Translations under genes and position numbers: made by a program
From: Clostridia bacterium
GTDB taxonomy: Bacteria > Bacillota > Clostridia > Christensenellales > CAG-917
Length of the DNA: 14,734 bases
Direction of reading: 5' to 3'
Assembly (NCBI GenBank): GCA_900769205.1
Contig: CAAGFS010000057.1
Span: 1-14,734 of the forward strand
Shown: positions 5,926 to 13,435 of the stretch, one piece after another
How the letters are laid out: each line of letters starts with the position of its first letter
Position numbering within the stretch: the stretch's first letter is position 1
Notes under the pieces: model-generated
What the model saw: the letters and a program-made list of their open reading frames with translations, nothing else
Told to the model about the DNA's origin: nothing
Databases searched by the model: none

Positions 5926-7554
5926 TTATTTTTTCTTTTCAAATCTTGCGTTGTCTTCGCACTTGACGACGGCCTTGAACACGTTGTCGAAGCGACGGAG
6001 CGCTTCGTCGATGATCTCGTCGGTGTCCGCCATCGAAGTGTAGAGTCGGCTGCCTGCCAGAGTGACGATGCCGTTTGCCATATACGCCGCGCCCATTTGC
6101 TCCATAGCGACTTTTCTTCTGAGCATTTCGGGTTTCTTTTTGAGCATCGGGATGACCGAGCCGAGCAAGCTCATATTGCTGAAATCGAAGCTCATTGCGC
6201 CCGTGCATTCAAGGTGAACGATGCTTCCCTGATTGTACACGACGTAGGGAAGATTGTATTTTTTGACAAGCTCTTTGAGCCCTGCCGCAAGACGATCGCC
6301 AGCACGTCCCGCTTTTTCGCAAGCGTTGTTCTTTTCGATTTCGCAGATTGCGACGTATCCTGCATACGAGCTGAGCGGGTTTGCGGCGAGAGTTCCGCCG
6401 ACGTACGCCTTTTTGCCCATACCGGCAACGCCTGCCGCCATTAGCGAAACGTACTCTTTCTTTCCGCCCACGCCGCCTGCCGACGGATAACCGCCCGCGA
6501 CGATTTTGCCGAACACGGTAAGGTCGGGATACATATCTCTGCCCGTGCCCTGACGTCTGAACTTGACGACTTTGCCGTTTTCTACCTTCTTGTCTTCAAC
6601 CATCCAGGGCTTGCCGTCGATGAAGACGGGAGTGTCGTCAACTTTGTATTTGTCGCCGAAGAAATATCCTGCCGCGCCGTGTACGCCCACTCTGAAACCT
6701 GTGACGACTTCGTCGAAGATGAAGAGCGCGCCGTATTTTCTTGCAAGGATTCTTGCCTTTTCGTTGTAGTCGAAATCAATGGGACGAGTGCCCGATTCGG
6801 GACCGACCGGCTCGACTATGACCGCCGCCGTGCCGCCGCGCGCTTTGTTTTTGCGGAGCATTTGTTCGAGCATATGAAGATCGTTGGGACGAACTTCGTC
6901 CGTTTTGCCGTAAGAGCCGGGGATACCGTGCGATTCAAGGAACTGACGGCTTCCGGGAATCTTCAAGCCATAAACCATCTGATCGGACCAGCCGTGATAC
7001 GCACCGCCGACTTTGATGACGCGTTTATGCTTGGTTGCGCAACGTGCCACGCGGATTGCCGCCATAACCGATTCCGTGCCCGAGCCGAGCATACGGAACA
7101 TCTCGCAAGCGGGCATCAATTCGTTTATCTTTTTTGCAAGAAGAAGTTCGCCTTCGTGGAAAAGTCCCGTCACGGGGCCGCAATGATTGAGCAGTTCAAG
7201 CACCTTTTCTCTGACGGGCTCGAAGTTGCTGCCCAGAATGGTCGGACCGCCTGCCTGAAGGAAGTCGATGTATTGATTTCCGTCACGGTCGTAAAGATAC
7301 GCGCCTTCCGCCTTGTCCATGCACATCGGGAACGGATAGTTGAAAGCAAGGTTGTGTTGCACTCCGCCGGGGATGTACTTCTTTGCTTCCGCCGTGATCT
7401 CTTTGGATTTGGCGCACTTTGTGTCAAAGTGGTTGAGAATATCTTTCAGAGCGTCTTCCGATACGCAATATATCGGTTGGTCGGTAAGGTTTTTCAATTC
7501 CTTATTGATTTGCTTTGCGTCTTCCCATTTGGAAATGCCGTAGCCGTTTGCCAT
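5926..7554 (-). CDS. PLP-dependent class III aminotransferase, glutamate-1-semialdehyde aminomutase-like
   Basis: A 542-residue cytosolic enzyme. ATG 7554 is the start, with GGAGG (7561-7565) six bases upstream; further upstream in-frame starts have no ribosome site. Fold-type I features are GSGTES (157-162, phosphate binding), HGW (187-189), DEVVTGFR starting at D281 (contact to the pyridine nitrogen), FGK with K350 as the PLP Schiff-base lysine, and GGTLAANPLS (386-395). These resemble glutamate-1-semialdehyde 2,1-aminomutase. However, the protein is roughly 100 residues longer than that enzyme and no other tetrapyrrole gene is nearby, so a haem role is doubtful. Part of the extra length is an extended N-terminus and an insertion of about 40 residues (roughly 301-343) between the PLP aspartate and the lysine. 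The downstream aldolase gene suggests a shared small-molecule pathway, which is inference. Confidence 0.85.
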   Translation of the reverse strand: MANGYGISKWEDAKQINKELKNLTDQPIYCVSEDALKDILNHFDTKCAKSKEITAEAKKYIPGGVQHNLAFNYPFPMCMDKAEGAYLYDRDGNQYIDFLQAGGPTILGSNFEPVREKVLELLNHCGPVTGLFHEGELLLAKKINELMPACEMFRMLGSGTESVMAAIRVARCATKHKRVIKVGGAYHGWSDQMVYGLKIPGSRQFLESHGIPGSYGKTDEVRPNDLHMLEQMLRKNKARGGTAAVIVEPVGPESGTRPIDFDYNEKARILARKYGALFIFDEVVTGFRVGVHGAAGYFFGDKYKVDDTPVFIDGKPWMVEDKKVENGKVVKFRRQGTGRDMYPDLTVFGKIVAGGYPSAGGVGGKKEYVSLMAAGVAGMGKKAYVGGTLAANPLSSYAGYVAICEIEKNNACEKAGRAGDRLAAGLKELVKKYNLPYVVYNQGSIVHLECTGAMSFDFSNMSLLGSVIPMLKKKPEMLRRKVAMEQMGAAYMANGIVTLAGSRLYTSMADTDEIIDEALRRFDNVFKAVVKCEDNARFEKKK

Positions 7555-7595
7555 AATTCGCCTCCATATATTGTTTGTTATCAAACTATACAATT

Positions 7596-7623
7596 ATTAT
7601 ATCATATAAAGGCGCAAAGTAAA
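7596..7623 (-). promoter_or_regulatory. Promoter of the aminotransferase gene, with extended -10
   Basis: On the minus strand, TATAAT (7596-7601) is preceded by TG one base away (TGATATAAT, 7596-7604). A -35-like TTTACT (7618-7623) lies 16 bases upstream. The leader carries a GTTTG/CAAAC inverted repeat (7573-7577 with 7582-7586) between the start site and the ribosome site; its role is unknown. Confidence 0.62.
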
Positions 7624-7815
7624 TATCAAAAACGCCCGAGAAAACCATACAAATCGACGATAATGTTCAATACCTGTCGAAAAAAACCAAGTGACGCGCC
7701 CGTCGTTTGTCTTTTTCAAACCGCACAAGTGTATTGCAAAATCAACAAGTATGCGCCTAAAACGCGCACATTTTGTCCGATAATCGCGCTCAAAGCACAA
7801 AAACGCAAAAATGTA
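7624..7815. other. Intergenic stretch between divergent promoters; no gene seen
   Basis: The gap between the start codons of the aminotransferase (7554) and HU (7872) is about 317 bases. Its two ends hold the divergent promoters and leaders. In the middle I see no open frame with a ribosome site, no hairpin with a T-tract and no RNA gene pattern. Regulatory sites may be present but none can be supported. Confidence 0.5.
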
Positions 7816-7844
7816 TTGCATTGGCGGTATTTTTACTTTATAAT
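7816..7844 (+). promoter_or_regulatory. Promoter of the HU gene
   Basis: TTGCAT (7816-7821), a 17-base spacer and a perfect TATAAT (7839-7844). Transcription should start near 7851, only about 20 bases before the ATG, giving a short leader that is almost entirely the strong AAGGAGG site. There is no TG extension here. Confidence 0.75.
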
Positions 7845-7871
7845 GTGGACATAACCTTAAGGAGGTCAACT

Positions 7872-8144
7872 ATGAATAAAACAGAATTTGTCAAAGCAGT
7901 GGCGGCAAAAGCCGACCTTTCCATCAAAGACGCAACGGCGGCAGTCGATGCATACACCGCAGTGGTGGCAGAAGCATTGAAAGCAGGCGACAAGGTTGCA
8001 ATCGCAAACTTCGGTTCTTACGAACTCAAAGAAAAAGCGGAAAGACAAGGTTTCAATCCCCTTACCAAGCAACCCATCACAATCGCCGCGAGCAAAGCGC
8101 CCGTCGTCAAATTCGGAAAGGCATTCAAAGATCTTTTCAACTGA
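7872..8144 (+). CDS. hup: HU-family DNA-binding protein
   Basis: A 90-residue protein of exactly the usual HU length. It begins MNKTEFVKAVA, has the conserved IANFGSYEL turn (near residues 42-50), the DNA-binding arm with RQGFNPLTKQPITI (near 57-70) and the C-terminal PVVKFGKAFKDLFN. HU binds DNA without strong sequence preference, bends it and compacts the nucleoid, acting as a homodimer. In the arm the usual RNPxT motif is FNPLT, so the Arg is replaced, while the intercalating Pro of the NPxT turn is kept. ATG 7872 is fixed by AAGGAGG (7859-7865). The gene has its own promoter and a strong terminator, as expected for an abundant protein. Confidence 0.96.
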   Translation: MNKTEFVKAVAAKADLSIKDATAAVDAYTAVVAEALKAGDKVAIANFGSYELKEKAERQGFNPLTKQPITIAASKAPVVKFGKAFKDLFN

Positions 8145-8162
8145 ACTTTGATAACAAATAGC

Positions 8163-8194
8163 AAAAAAGCCACCTGATTTTCAGGTGGTTTTTT
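8163..8194. terminator. Bidirectional terminator between HU and the lipoprotein gene
   Basis: CCACCTGA (8170-8177) pairs with TCAGGTGG (8181-8188) around a TTT loop. Six As precede (8163-8168) and six Ts follow (8189-8194), so the same hairpin can end transcription on both strands. It lies 18 bases past the HU stop and about 50 bases past the convergent lipoprotein gene. Confidence 0.92.
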
Positions 8195-8242
8195 CTTGCA
8201 AAACGTCATATCCTGTTTGCGATCGCTTATACTCGGCGTTTG

Positions 8243-8905
8243 TCACTTTTTGCTTATCACTTCGCCGGTTTTTACGTCCGCAAGCATTGCCCAATAGTCC
8301 ACGCCGTCGCCTATGAAGGAAACGTAATAATAGTAGGTCGTGCGGTCGGCGGTGATGAGTTTGACGTATATCTCGCGGTCGGCTTTGCCTTGCGCGTACT
8401 CGGCGTCGATCTTGTCTTTGAACTCTTGTTTTGCGATGTCAATCACCTGATCTGCCGTGAGCGCGCCTTCGAGAACAGAGGACAAATCAATCTCGTCAAT
8501 CACTTCTCCCGCCGTCACCGTGACGGTTGTCGGAACAAAATCCAGTTGGATAGATGCGCAAAACTCGCCAAACGAGCCTTCGATTTCACCCGACAGAGTT
8601 TTGTCCTGCGCGCTTATGGTAAACGACAAAGTTTTTGCGTCGGTGGTTTTGAGCGGAATGATCGTGACGTCGCAAAAATCTATGACGTCCGTCGCGATTC
8701 CGTCCGCAATGAAGGCGCGCTCTCTCCTTCCCTTTTCTATGCTCACCGCAAACTTGTCGCTCTCCCCGGCATAGTACTCGCAAGTTTTTCTCGACACGTT
8801 GTCGCACTCTTGCGGATCGTCGTTTTTGTTGCAGGCGCAAAGCGAAAATACCGTCGCGCACAAAACTATGATTGCTGTCAAAATCAACGCCGTTTTTCTT
8901 CTCAT
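8243..8905 (-). CDS. Putative lipoprotein with a PepSY-like C-terminal region
   Basis: A 220-residue protein with a typical lipoprotein signal: MRRK, a hydrophobic core (residues 5-20) and a lipobox SLCAC, with C25 as the likely lipidated cysteine after cleavage at A24. It should sit on the outer face of the cytoplasmic membrane. The mature region has two parts. One, about residues 60-130, shows beta-strand-like alternation. The other, about 145-220, contains ADQVIDIAKQEFKDKI and ends DVKTGEVISKK, which resembles a PepSY domain (small inhibitory or sensor-like domain); this match is tentative. ATG 8905 has only a weak AGG upstream. I see no good promoter, so expression may be low or conditional. 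It is convergent with HU and divergent from the ATPase gene. Confidence 0.72.
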   Translation of the reverse strand: MRRKTALILTAIIVLCATVFSLCACNKNDDPQECDNVSRKTCEYYAGESDKFAVSIEKGRRERAFIADGIATDVIDFCDVTIIPLKTTDAKTLSFTISAQDKTLSGEIEGSFGEFCASIQLDFVPTTVTVTAGEVIDEIDLSSVLEGALTADQVIDIAKQEFKDKIDAEYAQGKADREIYVKLITADRTTYYYYVSFIGDGVDYWAMLADVKTGEVISKK

Positions 8906-8992
8906 ACGCCTAATATACGATTGCCAAAGTCCGTTTATGCTTTTTTCCGCTCAAAATATGCTCAAAGAGCAACTTTTTGCTTGATTTTTTTG

Positions 8993-9021
8993 TTGTAATT
9001 ATACAAATATATTGATATACT
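8993..9021 (+). promoter_or_regulatory. Promoter of the P-type ATPase unit, with extended -10
   Basis: TTGTAA (8993-8998), a 17-base spacer and TATACT (9016-9021), preceded by TG one base away (TGATATACT, 9013-9021). Transcription should start near 9028. This lies upstream of the ATG at 9071 in the frame that holds the ATPase N-terminus, which supports a gene start well before the TTG at 9250. Confidence 0.7.
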
Positions 9022-9070
9022 GAATTATATACGATATATTGCGCACATACAGGCGCGCACTTCAAGGACG

Positions 9071-9244
9071 ATGAAAAAGACTTCCCTTCCGCAATGCGAA
9101 TACCGTCTCGACAGAGTTGACCACGCTTCACAAAGTCAACCGATTGTTCAACCCACCGACGTTGAACAAGGGCTTTCTATTGAGCAGGTTCAACACCGCG
9201 TTGCTCTTGGAAAAGTCAACGGGGATCAAACGTCAAAACGAAAA
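9071..9244 (+). pseudogene. Detached N-terminal segment of the P-type ATPase, in another frame
   Basis: Reading from ATG 9071 in this frame gives about 58 residues ending in DVEQGLSIEQVQHRV, then ALGKVNG, then TSKRK. The GLSxEQVxxRxxxGxVN pattern is the standard N-terminal motif of P-type cation ATPases, normally followed directly by an IxRENxxTFFN helix start. Here that continuation is found one frame away, in the main reading frame after 9244. This frame runs only to a stop at 9277. Restoring one A to the AAAA run at 9241-9244 joins the two into an unbroken 892-residue protein. A short-spaced AAGGA (9064-9068) precedes the ATG. The segment is either a real frameshift or a sequencing or assembly error. 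Confidence 0.75.
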
Positions 9245-9249
9245 GCGTC

Positions 9250-11748
9250 TTGCAGATTCTGCGCGAAAACATCGTGACGTTTTTCAACTTCGTGTTCGTC
9301 GTGCTTGCGGTTTTGATATGTTGTTTCGTCGATGCAAGCGAAAACGTGCTTACGATACTCGGCAATTTCGGTTTTTTGATTCTCATTGTGTTCAACGCGC
9401 TCGTCGGCATCTTTCAGGAAATGCGCGCAAAGCGCACCATAGACAAGCTCTCTCTCATCTCCGCGCCCAAAGCATTGGTTATACGTGGTGGAAATCGCAT
9501 TGAAATTGCGGTGAAAGACATCGTGTTGGACGATATAACCGTGCTTTCAAGCGGAAGCCAGATATGCGCGGACTCCTTCATCGTTGAAGGAAGCGTGGAA
9601 GTGAACGAAAGTCTTATCACCGGCGAGCCGGACGCGATACTCAAAAACGTCGGCGACAAGGTTATGTCGGGCAGTTTCGTCGTGTCGGGCACGGCAAAAG
9701 CGCAGGTGGAACACGTCGGGGCGGACAATTTTGCAACCAAAATAAGCGCGGGGGCAAAGTATTTCAAAAAGCCGAACAGCGAAATATGGCGTTCGCTTAT
9801 GCTGATCGTCAAAGTGATGGCGTTTGTCATCGTGCCTATGGGGATTGCGTTGTTCTTGGTCAAATACTTTGCGCAGGACAGCCCCGAAAGGACGGAAGAA
9901 ATCATCACGACTCTTTTCGGCTATCGCATACAACGCTATCTTTCAACCACCGTTCTCGGCACGGTTGCAACCCTTATCGGCATGATACCCTCGGGGCTTG
10001 TAGCACTGTCGTCAACCGTCTTTTGCGTGAGCGTGATACGTCTTTCACGCCACAAGACTCTTGCGCAGGATTTGTACTGCGTGGAAACTCTCGCGCGCGT
10101 TGACGTGTTGTGCCTTGACAAGACGGGCACCATCACGGAAGGCACGATGGAAGTCAACGAGATTTCTCCGCAAAACGGGCACTCTCCAGAAGATATAAAA
10201 CAAACTCTCAAAAACGTGACGAGCGCACTCAAAGACGACAACGCCACGATAAAAGCACTGCGCGCCTACGTCAAAGATTTCACCGCTGCGGGCGAAGTCG
10301 AAGACGTGGTGCCCTTCTCGTCCCAACGCAAATGGAGCGGCGCGAGAATAGACGGAGTGAGCTACGTCATAGGTGCGCCCGAATTTGTCTTCAAAAACCC
10401 CGACGAAACCGTCGAAAAAACCACTGCCGATATGGCGGAGCGCGGATTCAGAGTCATGGTGCTTGCCTCGACGAAAACTGCTTTCGACGGCGCGACTTTG
10501 CCCCAAGGACTGACGCTTGAAAGTTTTGTTTTCATCACGGACAAGATAAGAAAAGAAGCTCCCGACACTCTGCGCTTTTTCAAGGAAGAAGGCGTTGAAG
10601 TGAAAATCATCTCGGGCGACAATCCCGAAACGGTGCGTGCGGTGGCTATGCGCGCGGGGCTTGAAAATTGCGACAATATAATAGATATGTCAACCCTCAA
10701 AACCGAAGCCGAAGTGTATGACGCAGCGACGAAATACACCATCTTCGGCAGAGTTTTGCCCGATCAGAAACTTATGCTCGTCAAAGCGCTCAAACAAGCG
10801 GGGCACACCGTTGCGATGACGGGCGACGGCGTCAACGACGTGCTTGCGCTCAAAGAAGCGGACTGCTCCGTGGCAATGGCTTCCGGCTCGGACGCCGCCA
10901 AAAACGTGAGCTCGCTCGTGCTTCTCGACAGCAACTTCGCGTCCATGCCGAGAGTGGTTGCCGAAGGCAGACGTTCCATCAACAATCTCGAACGCTCCGC
11001 CGCCCTGTACATAATGAAAACCATATACAATACCCTTCTCGCTCTGTTGTTTATGGTCGTTTCCGTTCCCCTTCCCTTCACACCGCAAAATCTCACGATT
11101 ATGGGCGCAGTGACGATAGGTATGCCCTCCGTCGTGCTCGCTCTCGAGCCGAATGCGGACAGAGTGACGGGAAGATTTTTGCCAAAAGTGCTTTCAAACG
11201 CCATGCCCGGCGGAGTGACGGTTTTGCTCGGAGCGATTGCGGTGATAATATGCAATCGCCTGTTCCTGACGCAACTGACGGACACGCAGGCGCAAACCGT
11301 GTTTATATGGGTCATCACGTTCATAGGTTTCCTGTTGCTTTTCAAGGTTTCTCTGCCCACCACTTTCAAATCGTGGTCACGCTTTTTCGGATTGCAAAAC
11401 ACGCCGACGAAGCTGAACAGAAAAGGAAAACAAAAGCGCAAAATCAACAAATCCAAGCTCATCGTGATTCTCAATCTCGCGACCTATATCGCAATGATAG
11501 TGATCTTCCTGGGCGTCTATTTCGTGCCGATGCCGAAGGATTTGTTTTTGAACTTCTTCCGTCTTGACAACCATATAACGCCCAAGATGATCGAAGCAAT
11601 CGCAAGTATATGCGCGGTGATGGTGTTCATCTACGTCGGCTTCGTGGCGCTTGCAAATCTCGGAAAGAAAAAATACGGCGACAAAATCGAAGCGTTTTTC
11701 GACCGCGTTGACGCAAAAATGAAATCCAAAAACGTCAAAGCAAGATAA
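9250..11748 (+). CDS. CtpE-like P-type cation-transporting ATPase, main frame (gene frameshifted near 9241-9244)
   Basis: The main frame encodes 832 residues from a TTG at 9250 that has no ribosome site; the true N-terminus is in another frame upstream, from ATG 9071. It starts in the first helix region (ILRENIVTFFNFV). Signature features are QEMRAKRTIDKLSL (as in CtpE-type pumps), the actuator TGE in SLITGEPD, DKTGTITEG with the phosphorylated Asp at residue 290 (350 in the repaired protein), SGDNPET, and the hinge MTGDGVNDVLALKEAD. About eight to ten membrane helices are expected, with a Lys-rich tail. It should hydrolyse ATP to move a cation across the cytoplasmic membrane, Ca2+ by analogy with CtpE. 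Heavy-metal CPC motifs are absent. The M4 motif is PSGL (Ser at residue 248) where related pumps usually have PEGL, so ion specificity is uncertain. It is the first gene of a probable unit with the alpha-galactosidase. Confidence 0.85.
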   Translation: MQILRENIVTFFNFVFVVLAVLICCFVDASENVLTILGNFGFLILIVFNALVGIFQEMRAKRTIDKLSLISAPKALVIRGGNRIEIAVKDIVLDDITVLSSGSQICADSFIVEGSVEVNESLITGEPDAILKNVGDKVMSGSFVVSGTAKAQVEHVGADNFATKISAGAKYFKKPNSEIWRSLMLIVKVMAFVIVPMGIALFLVKYFAQDSPERTEEIITTLFGYRIQRYLSTTVLGTVATLIGMIPSGLVALSSTVFCVSVIRLSRHKTLAQDLYCVETLARVDVLCLDKTGTITEGTMEVNEISPQNGHSPEDIKQTLKNVTSALKDDNATIKALRAYVKDFTAAGEVEDVVPFSSQRKWSGARIDGVSYVIGAPEFVFKNPDETVEKTTADMAERGFRVMVLASTKTAFDGATLPQGLTLESFVFITDKIRKEAPDTLRFFKEEGVEVKIISGDNPETVRAVAMRAGLENCDNIIDMSTLKTEAEVYDAATKYTIFGRVLPDQKLMLVKALKQAGHTVAMTGDGVNDVLALKEADCSVAMASGSDAAKNVSSLVLLDSNFASMPRVVAEGRRSINNLERSAALYIMKTIYNTLLALLFMVVSVPLPFTPQNLTIMGAVTIGMPSVVLALEPNADRVTGRFLPKVLSNAMPGGVTVLLGAIAVIICNRLFLTQLTDTQAQTVFIWVITFIGFLLLFKVSLPTTFKSWSRFFGLQNTPTKLNRKGKQKRKINKSKLIVILNLATYIAMIVIFLGVYFVPMPKDLFLNFFRLDNHITPKMIEAIASICAVMVFIYVGFVALANLGKKKYGDKIEAFFDRVDAKMKSKNVKAR

Positions 11749-11811
11749 ACTTTCGACAAAAATAAAAATCAAAATACAAAGTTGCATTGCGACTACAACA
11801 CAAGGTGAATT

Positions 11812-13434
11812 ATGAAACGCAACAATATGTGTCCGTTCTGCTATCTGCGCAGCCTTTTCACAAAAAAGACTCCGACAAGCGTAAAACCCGCTCTCGCCGA
11901 CTACGACAACGGCGTTGCGCTCACTCCCCCTATGGGATGGTCGAGCTGGAACACGTTCCGCAACCGCATAAGCGAAAAGCTCATTCTCGAAACGGCGCAA
12001 GCCATGAAAGACAAAGGGCTTTTGGACGCGGGCTACAAGTACGTCAATCTCGACGACTGCTGGCAGTCTTCCCTGCGCGATAAAAACGGCGAACTCGTCG
12101 GCGACTACGAAACCTTCCCAAGCGGCATACCCCATCTCGTGAAAGAAGTCAACAAACTCGGCTTCAAACTCGGCGCATATACTTCAAACGGCACTCTCAC
12201 CTGCGAAGATTTGCCCGCAAGCCTCGGCAGAGAGCAGTTTGACGCCTACACGCTTGCAAAATGGGGCGTCGAATATTTCAAATACGACTATTGCCATCAT
12301 ATCCCCATCTCCAAGTACGCACCGCTCGTGTACAGCGTGAGCATATCTCAATTCGACGGTCACCCCATCGAATATTCCGTCCACAACGCCGTGCTTTCGG
12401 GGCTTGCGCGCTTTATGACGGACACAAAACTCCCCACGGGCAGCTACGTGTCGGGACTTGACGCAAATCAGGGCGCAATCACCTACAACAATATCGAAGT
12501 TGACGAAGACGGCGAATACGTGTTGACGATAAACATCAAGAAAAAAGGTCAATACGAAAAGTATCTCGTTGCCAAGGTCAACGATTCGGAAGAATACGAA
12601 ATAAACTTCCCCCCGCAAAAGCACTACAACGTGACGGCAAGATTTCAGGTTGTCGTGCGCCTGAAACAAGGCAAAAACACAATCAGATTGTTCAACCCCG
12701 TCACAAGCAAAGCGGACAGCGAGATGTATCAGTATCTTCGCATGGGCAAAGCTCTCAAAGAAGCCACCGCTCGCGTTGCAAAAGAGCGCAACGCAAAAGA
12801 AAAGCCCATCGTGTTTTCGATATGCGAATGGGGCTGGGGCAAACCGTACAACTGGGGCGCGAAAGCAGGCAATCTGTGGCGCACGACTCCCGACATCCGT
12901 CCTTGGTGGCCTTGGATAAAAATCATCTACGAGCGCACGGTCAGGCTGTACAAGTTCGCAAGCAAAGGGCACTACAACGACCCCGATATGCTTGAAGTCG
13001 GCAACGGAAAACTCTCCTACAATCAGAACGTGTCCCACTTTTCGCTATGGTGTATGATGAACGCGCCCTTGATTTTGGGCAACGACATCAGAAATATGAG
13101 CGAGCAAGTGGCAAGCATCGTCACCAACCGCAATATGATTGCAATCAATCAGGATCCGCTTGCAAAGCAAGCCAAACGCGTCAGAAAAGGCGTCGTTGAC
13201 GTGCTTGCAAAACCGCTTGCGGACGGCGTTGCGGTGTGCTTCTTCAACAAATCCGCGCACGCGACCACTTGCAGATTCAATCTCGACAAGCTTTGCTCGG
13301 ACGAATACGTCGCAATGCAAAAGAAAGACAACTACACCCTTTGCGACCAGTGGAGCGGACACACCCTCGACACCAAAGGCGACCTGTGCGTCAATCTCGA
13401 AAAACACCAGACCAAAGTGTTCGTCATAAGATAA
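11812..13434 (+). CDS. GH27 alpha-galactosidase-like glycosidase with a CBM-like domain inserted in the catalytic barrel
   Basis: A 540-residue protein from ATG 11812 behind AAGGTGA (11802-11808). The (beta/alpha)8 barrel begins with LTPPMGWSSWNTF (37-49), then YVNLDDCW (77-84), the likely nucleophile D159 in FKYDYC and the acid/base D361 in TTPDIRPWW. These are hallmarks of glycoside hydrolase family 27, which releases terminal alpha-galactose (some members act on N-acetylgalactosamine). LGNDIRNM (422-429) and INQDPL (445-450) close the barrel, and a small beta domain ends the protein. Between the two catalytic residues, about residues 183-305, lies an inserted beta-sandwich-like segment with DGEYVLTINI and LKQGKNTIRLFNP, resembling CBM6/CBM35-type modules. 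There is no signal peptide; the N-terminus is polar and holds a CPFC pair. The enzyme is therefore probably intracellular, acting on imported oligosaccharides. It lies 63 bases after the ATPase with no terminator between. Confidence 0.88.
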   Translation: MKRNNMCPFCYLRSLFTKKTPTSVKPALADYDNGVALTPPMGWSSWNTFRNRISEKLILETAQAMKDKGLLDAGYKYVNLDDCWQSSLRDKNGELVGDYETFPSGIPHLVKEVNKLGFKLGAYTSNGTLTCEDLPASLGREQFDAYTLAKWGVEYFKYDYCHHIPISKYAPLVYSVSISQFDGHPIEYSVHNAVLSGLARFMTDTKLPTGSYVSGLDANQGAITYNNIEVDEDGEYVLTINIKKKGQYEKYLVAKVNDSEEYEINFPPQKHYNVTARFQVVVRLKQGKNTIRLFNPVTSKADSEMYQYLRMGKALKEATARVAKERNAKEKPIVFSICEWGWGKPYNWGAKAGNLWRTTPDIRPWWPWIKIIYERTVRLYKFASKGHYNDPDMLEVGNGKLSYNQNVSHFSLWCMMNAPLILGNDIRNMSEQVASIVTNRNMIAINQDPLAKQAKRVRKGVVDVLAKPLADGVAVCFFNKSAHATTCRFNLDKLCSDEYVAMQKKDNYTLCDQWSGHTLDTKGDLCVNLEKHQTKVFVIR

Positions 13435-13435
13435 A

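Noticed and set aside
5926..7554. Calling the aminotransferase hemL
   Set aside because: The motifs fit the superfamily, but length, insertion and lack of haem genes nearby make a specific symbol unsafe.
6679..7854. Long plus-strand frame of 391 codons opposite the aminotransferase
   Set aside because: It is a mirror of a well-supported PLP enzyme gene, lacks a ribosome site and runs into the HU promoter.
7575..8158. The 12-mer TTTGATAACAAA occurs just after the HU stop (8147-8158) and, reversed, in the aminotransferase leader
   Set aside because: One copy lies in a 3' region and the motif is AT-rich; two copies in 15 kb can be chance.
8949..8978. Two GCTCAAA direct repeats 11 bases apart and a TGCTC-AAA-GAGCA hairpin followed by TTTTT, like a plus-strand terminator
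   Set aside because: No plus-strand gene lies upstream within reach and the stem is only 5 bp. The repeats could be an operator for the minus-strand lipoprotein gene, but nothing else supports it.
8240..8998. Plus-strand frame of 252 codons opposite the lipoprotein gene
   Set aside because: It has no ribosome site or recognisable motif, and the minus strand encodes a clear signal peptide and lipobox.
9117..9503. A third-frame open stretch over the ATPase start
   Set aside because: Its translation shows no ATPase motif and is Arg/His-rich; the true N-terminal motif is in the frame starting at 9071.
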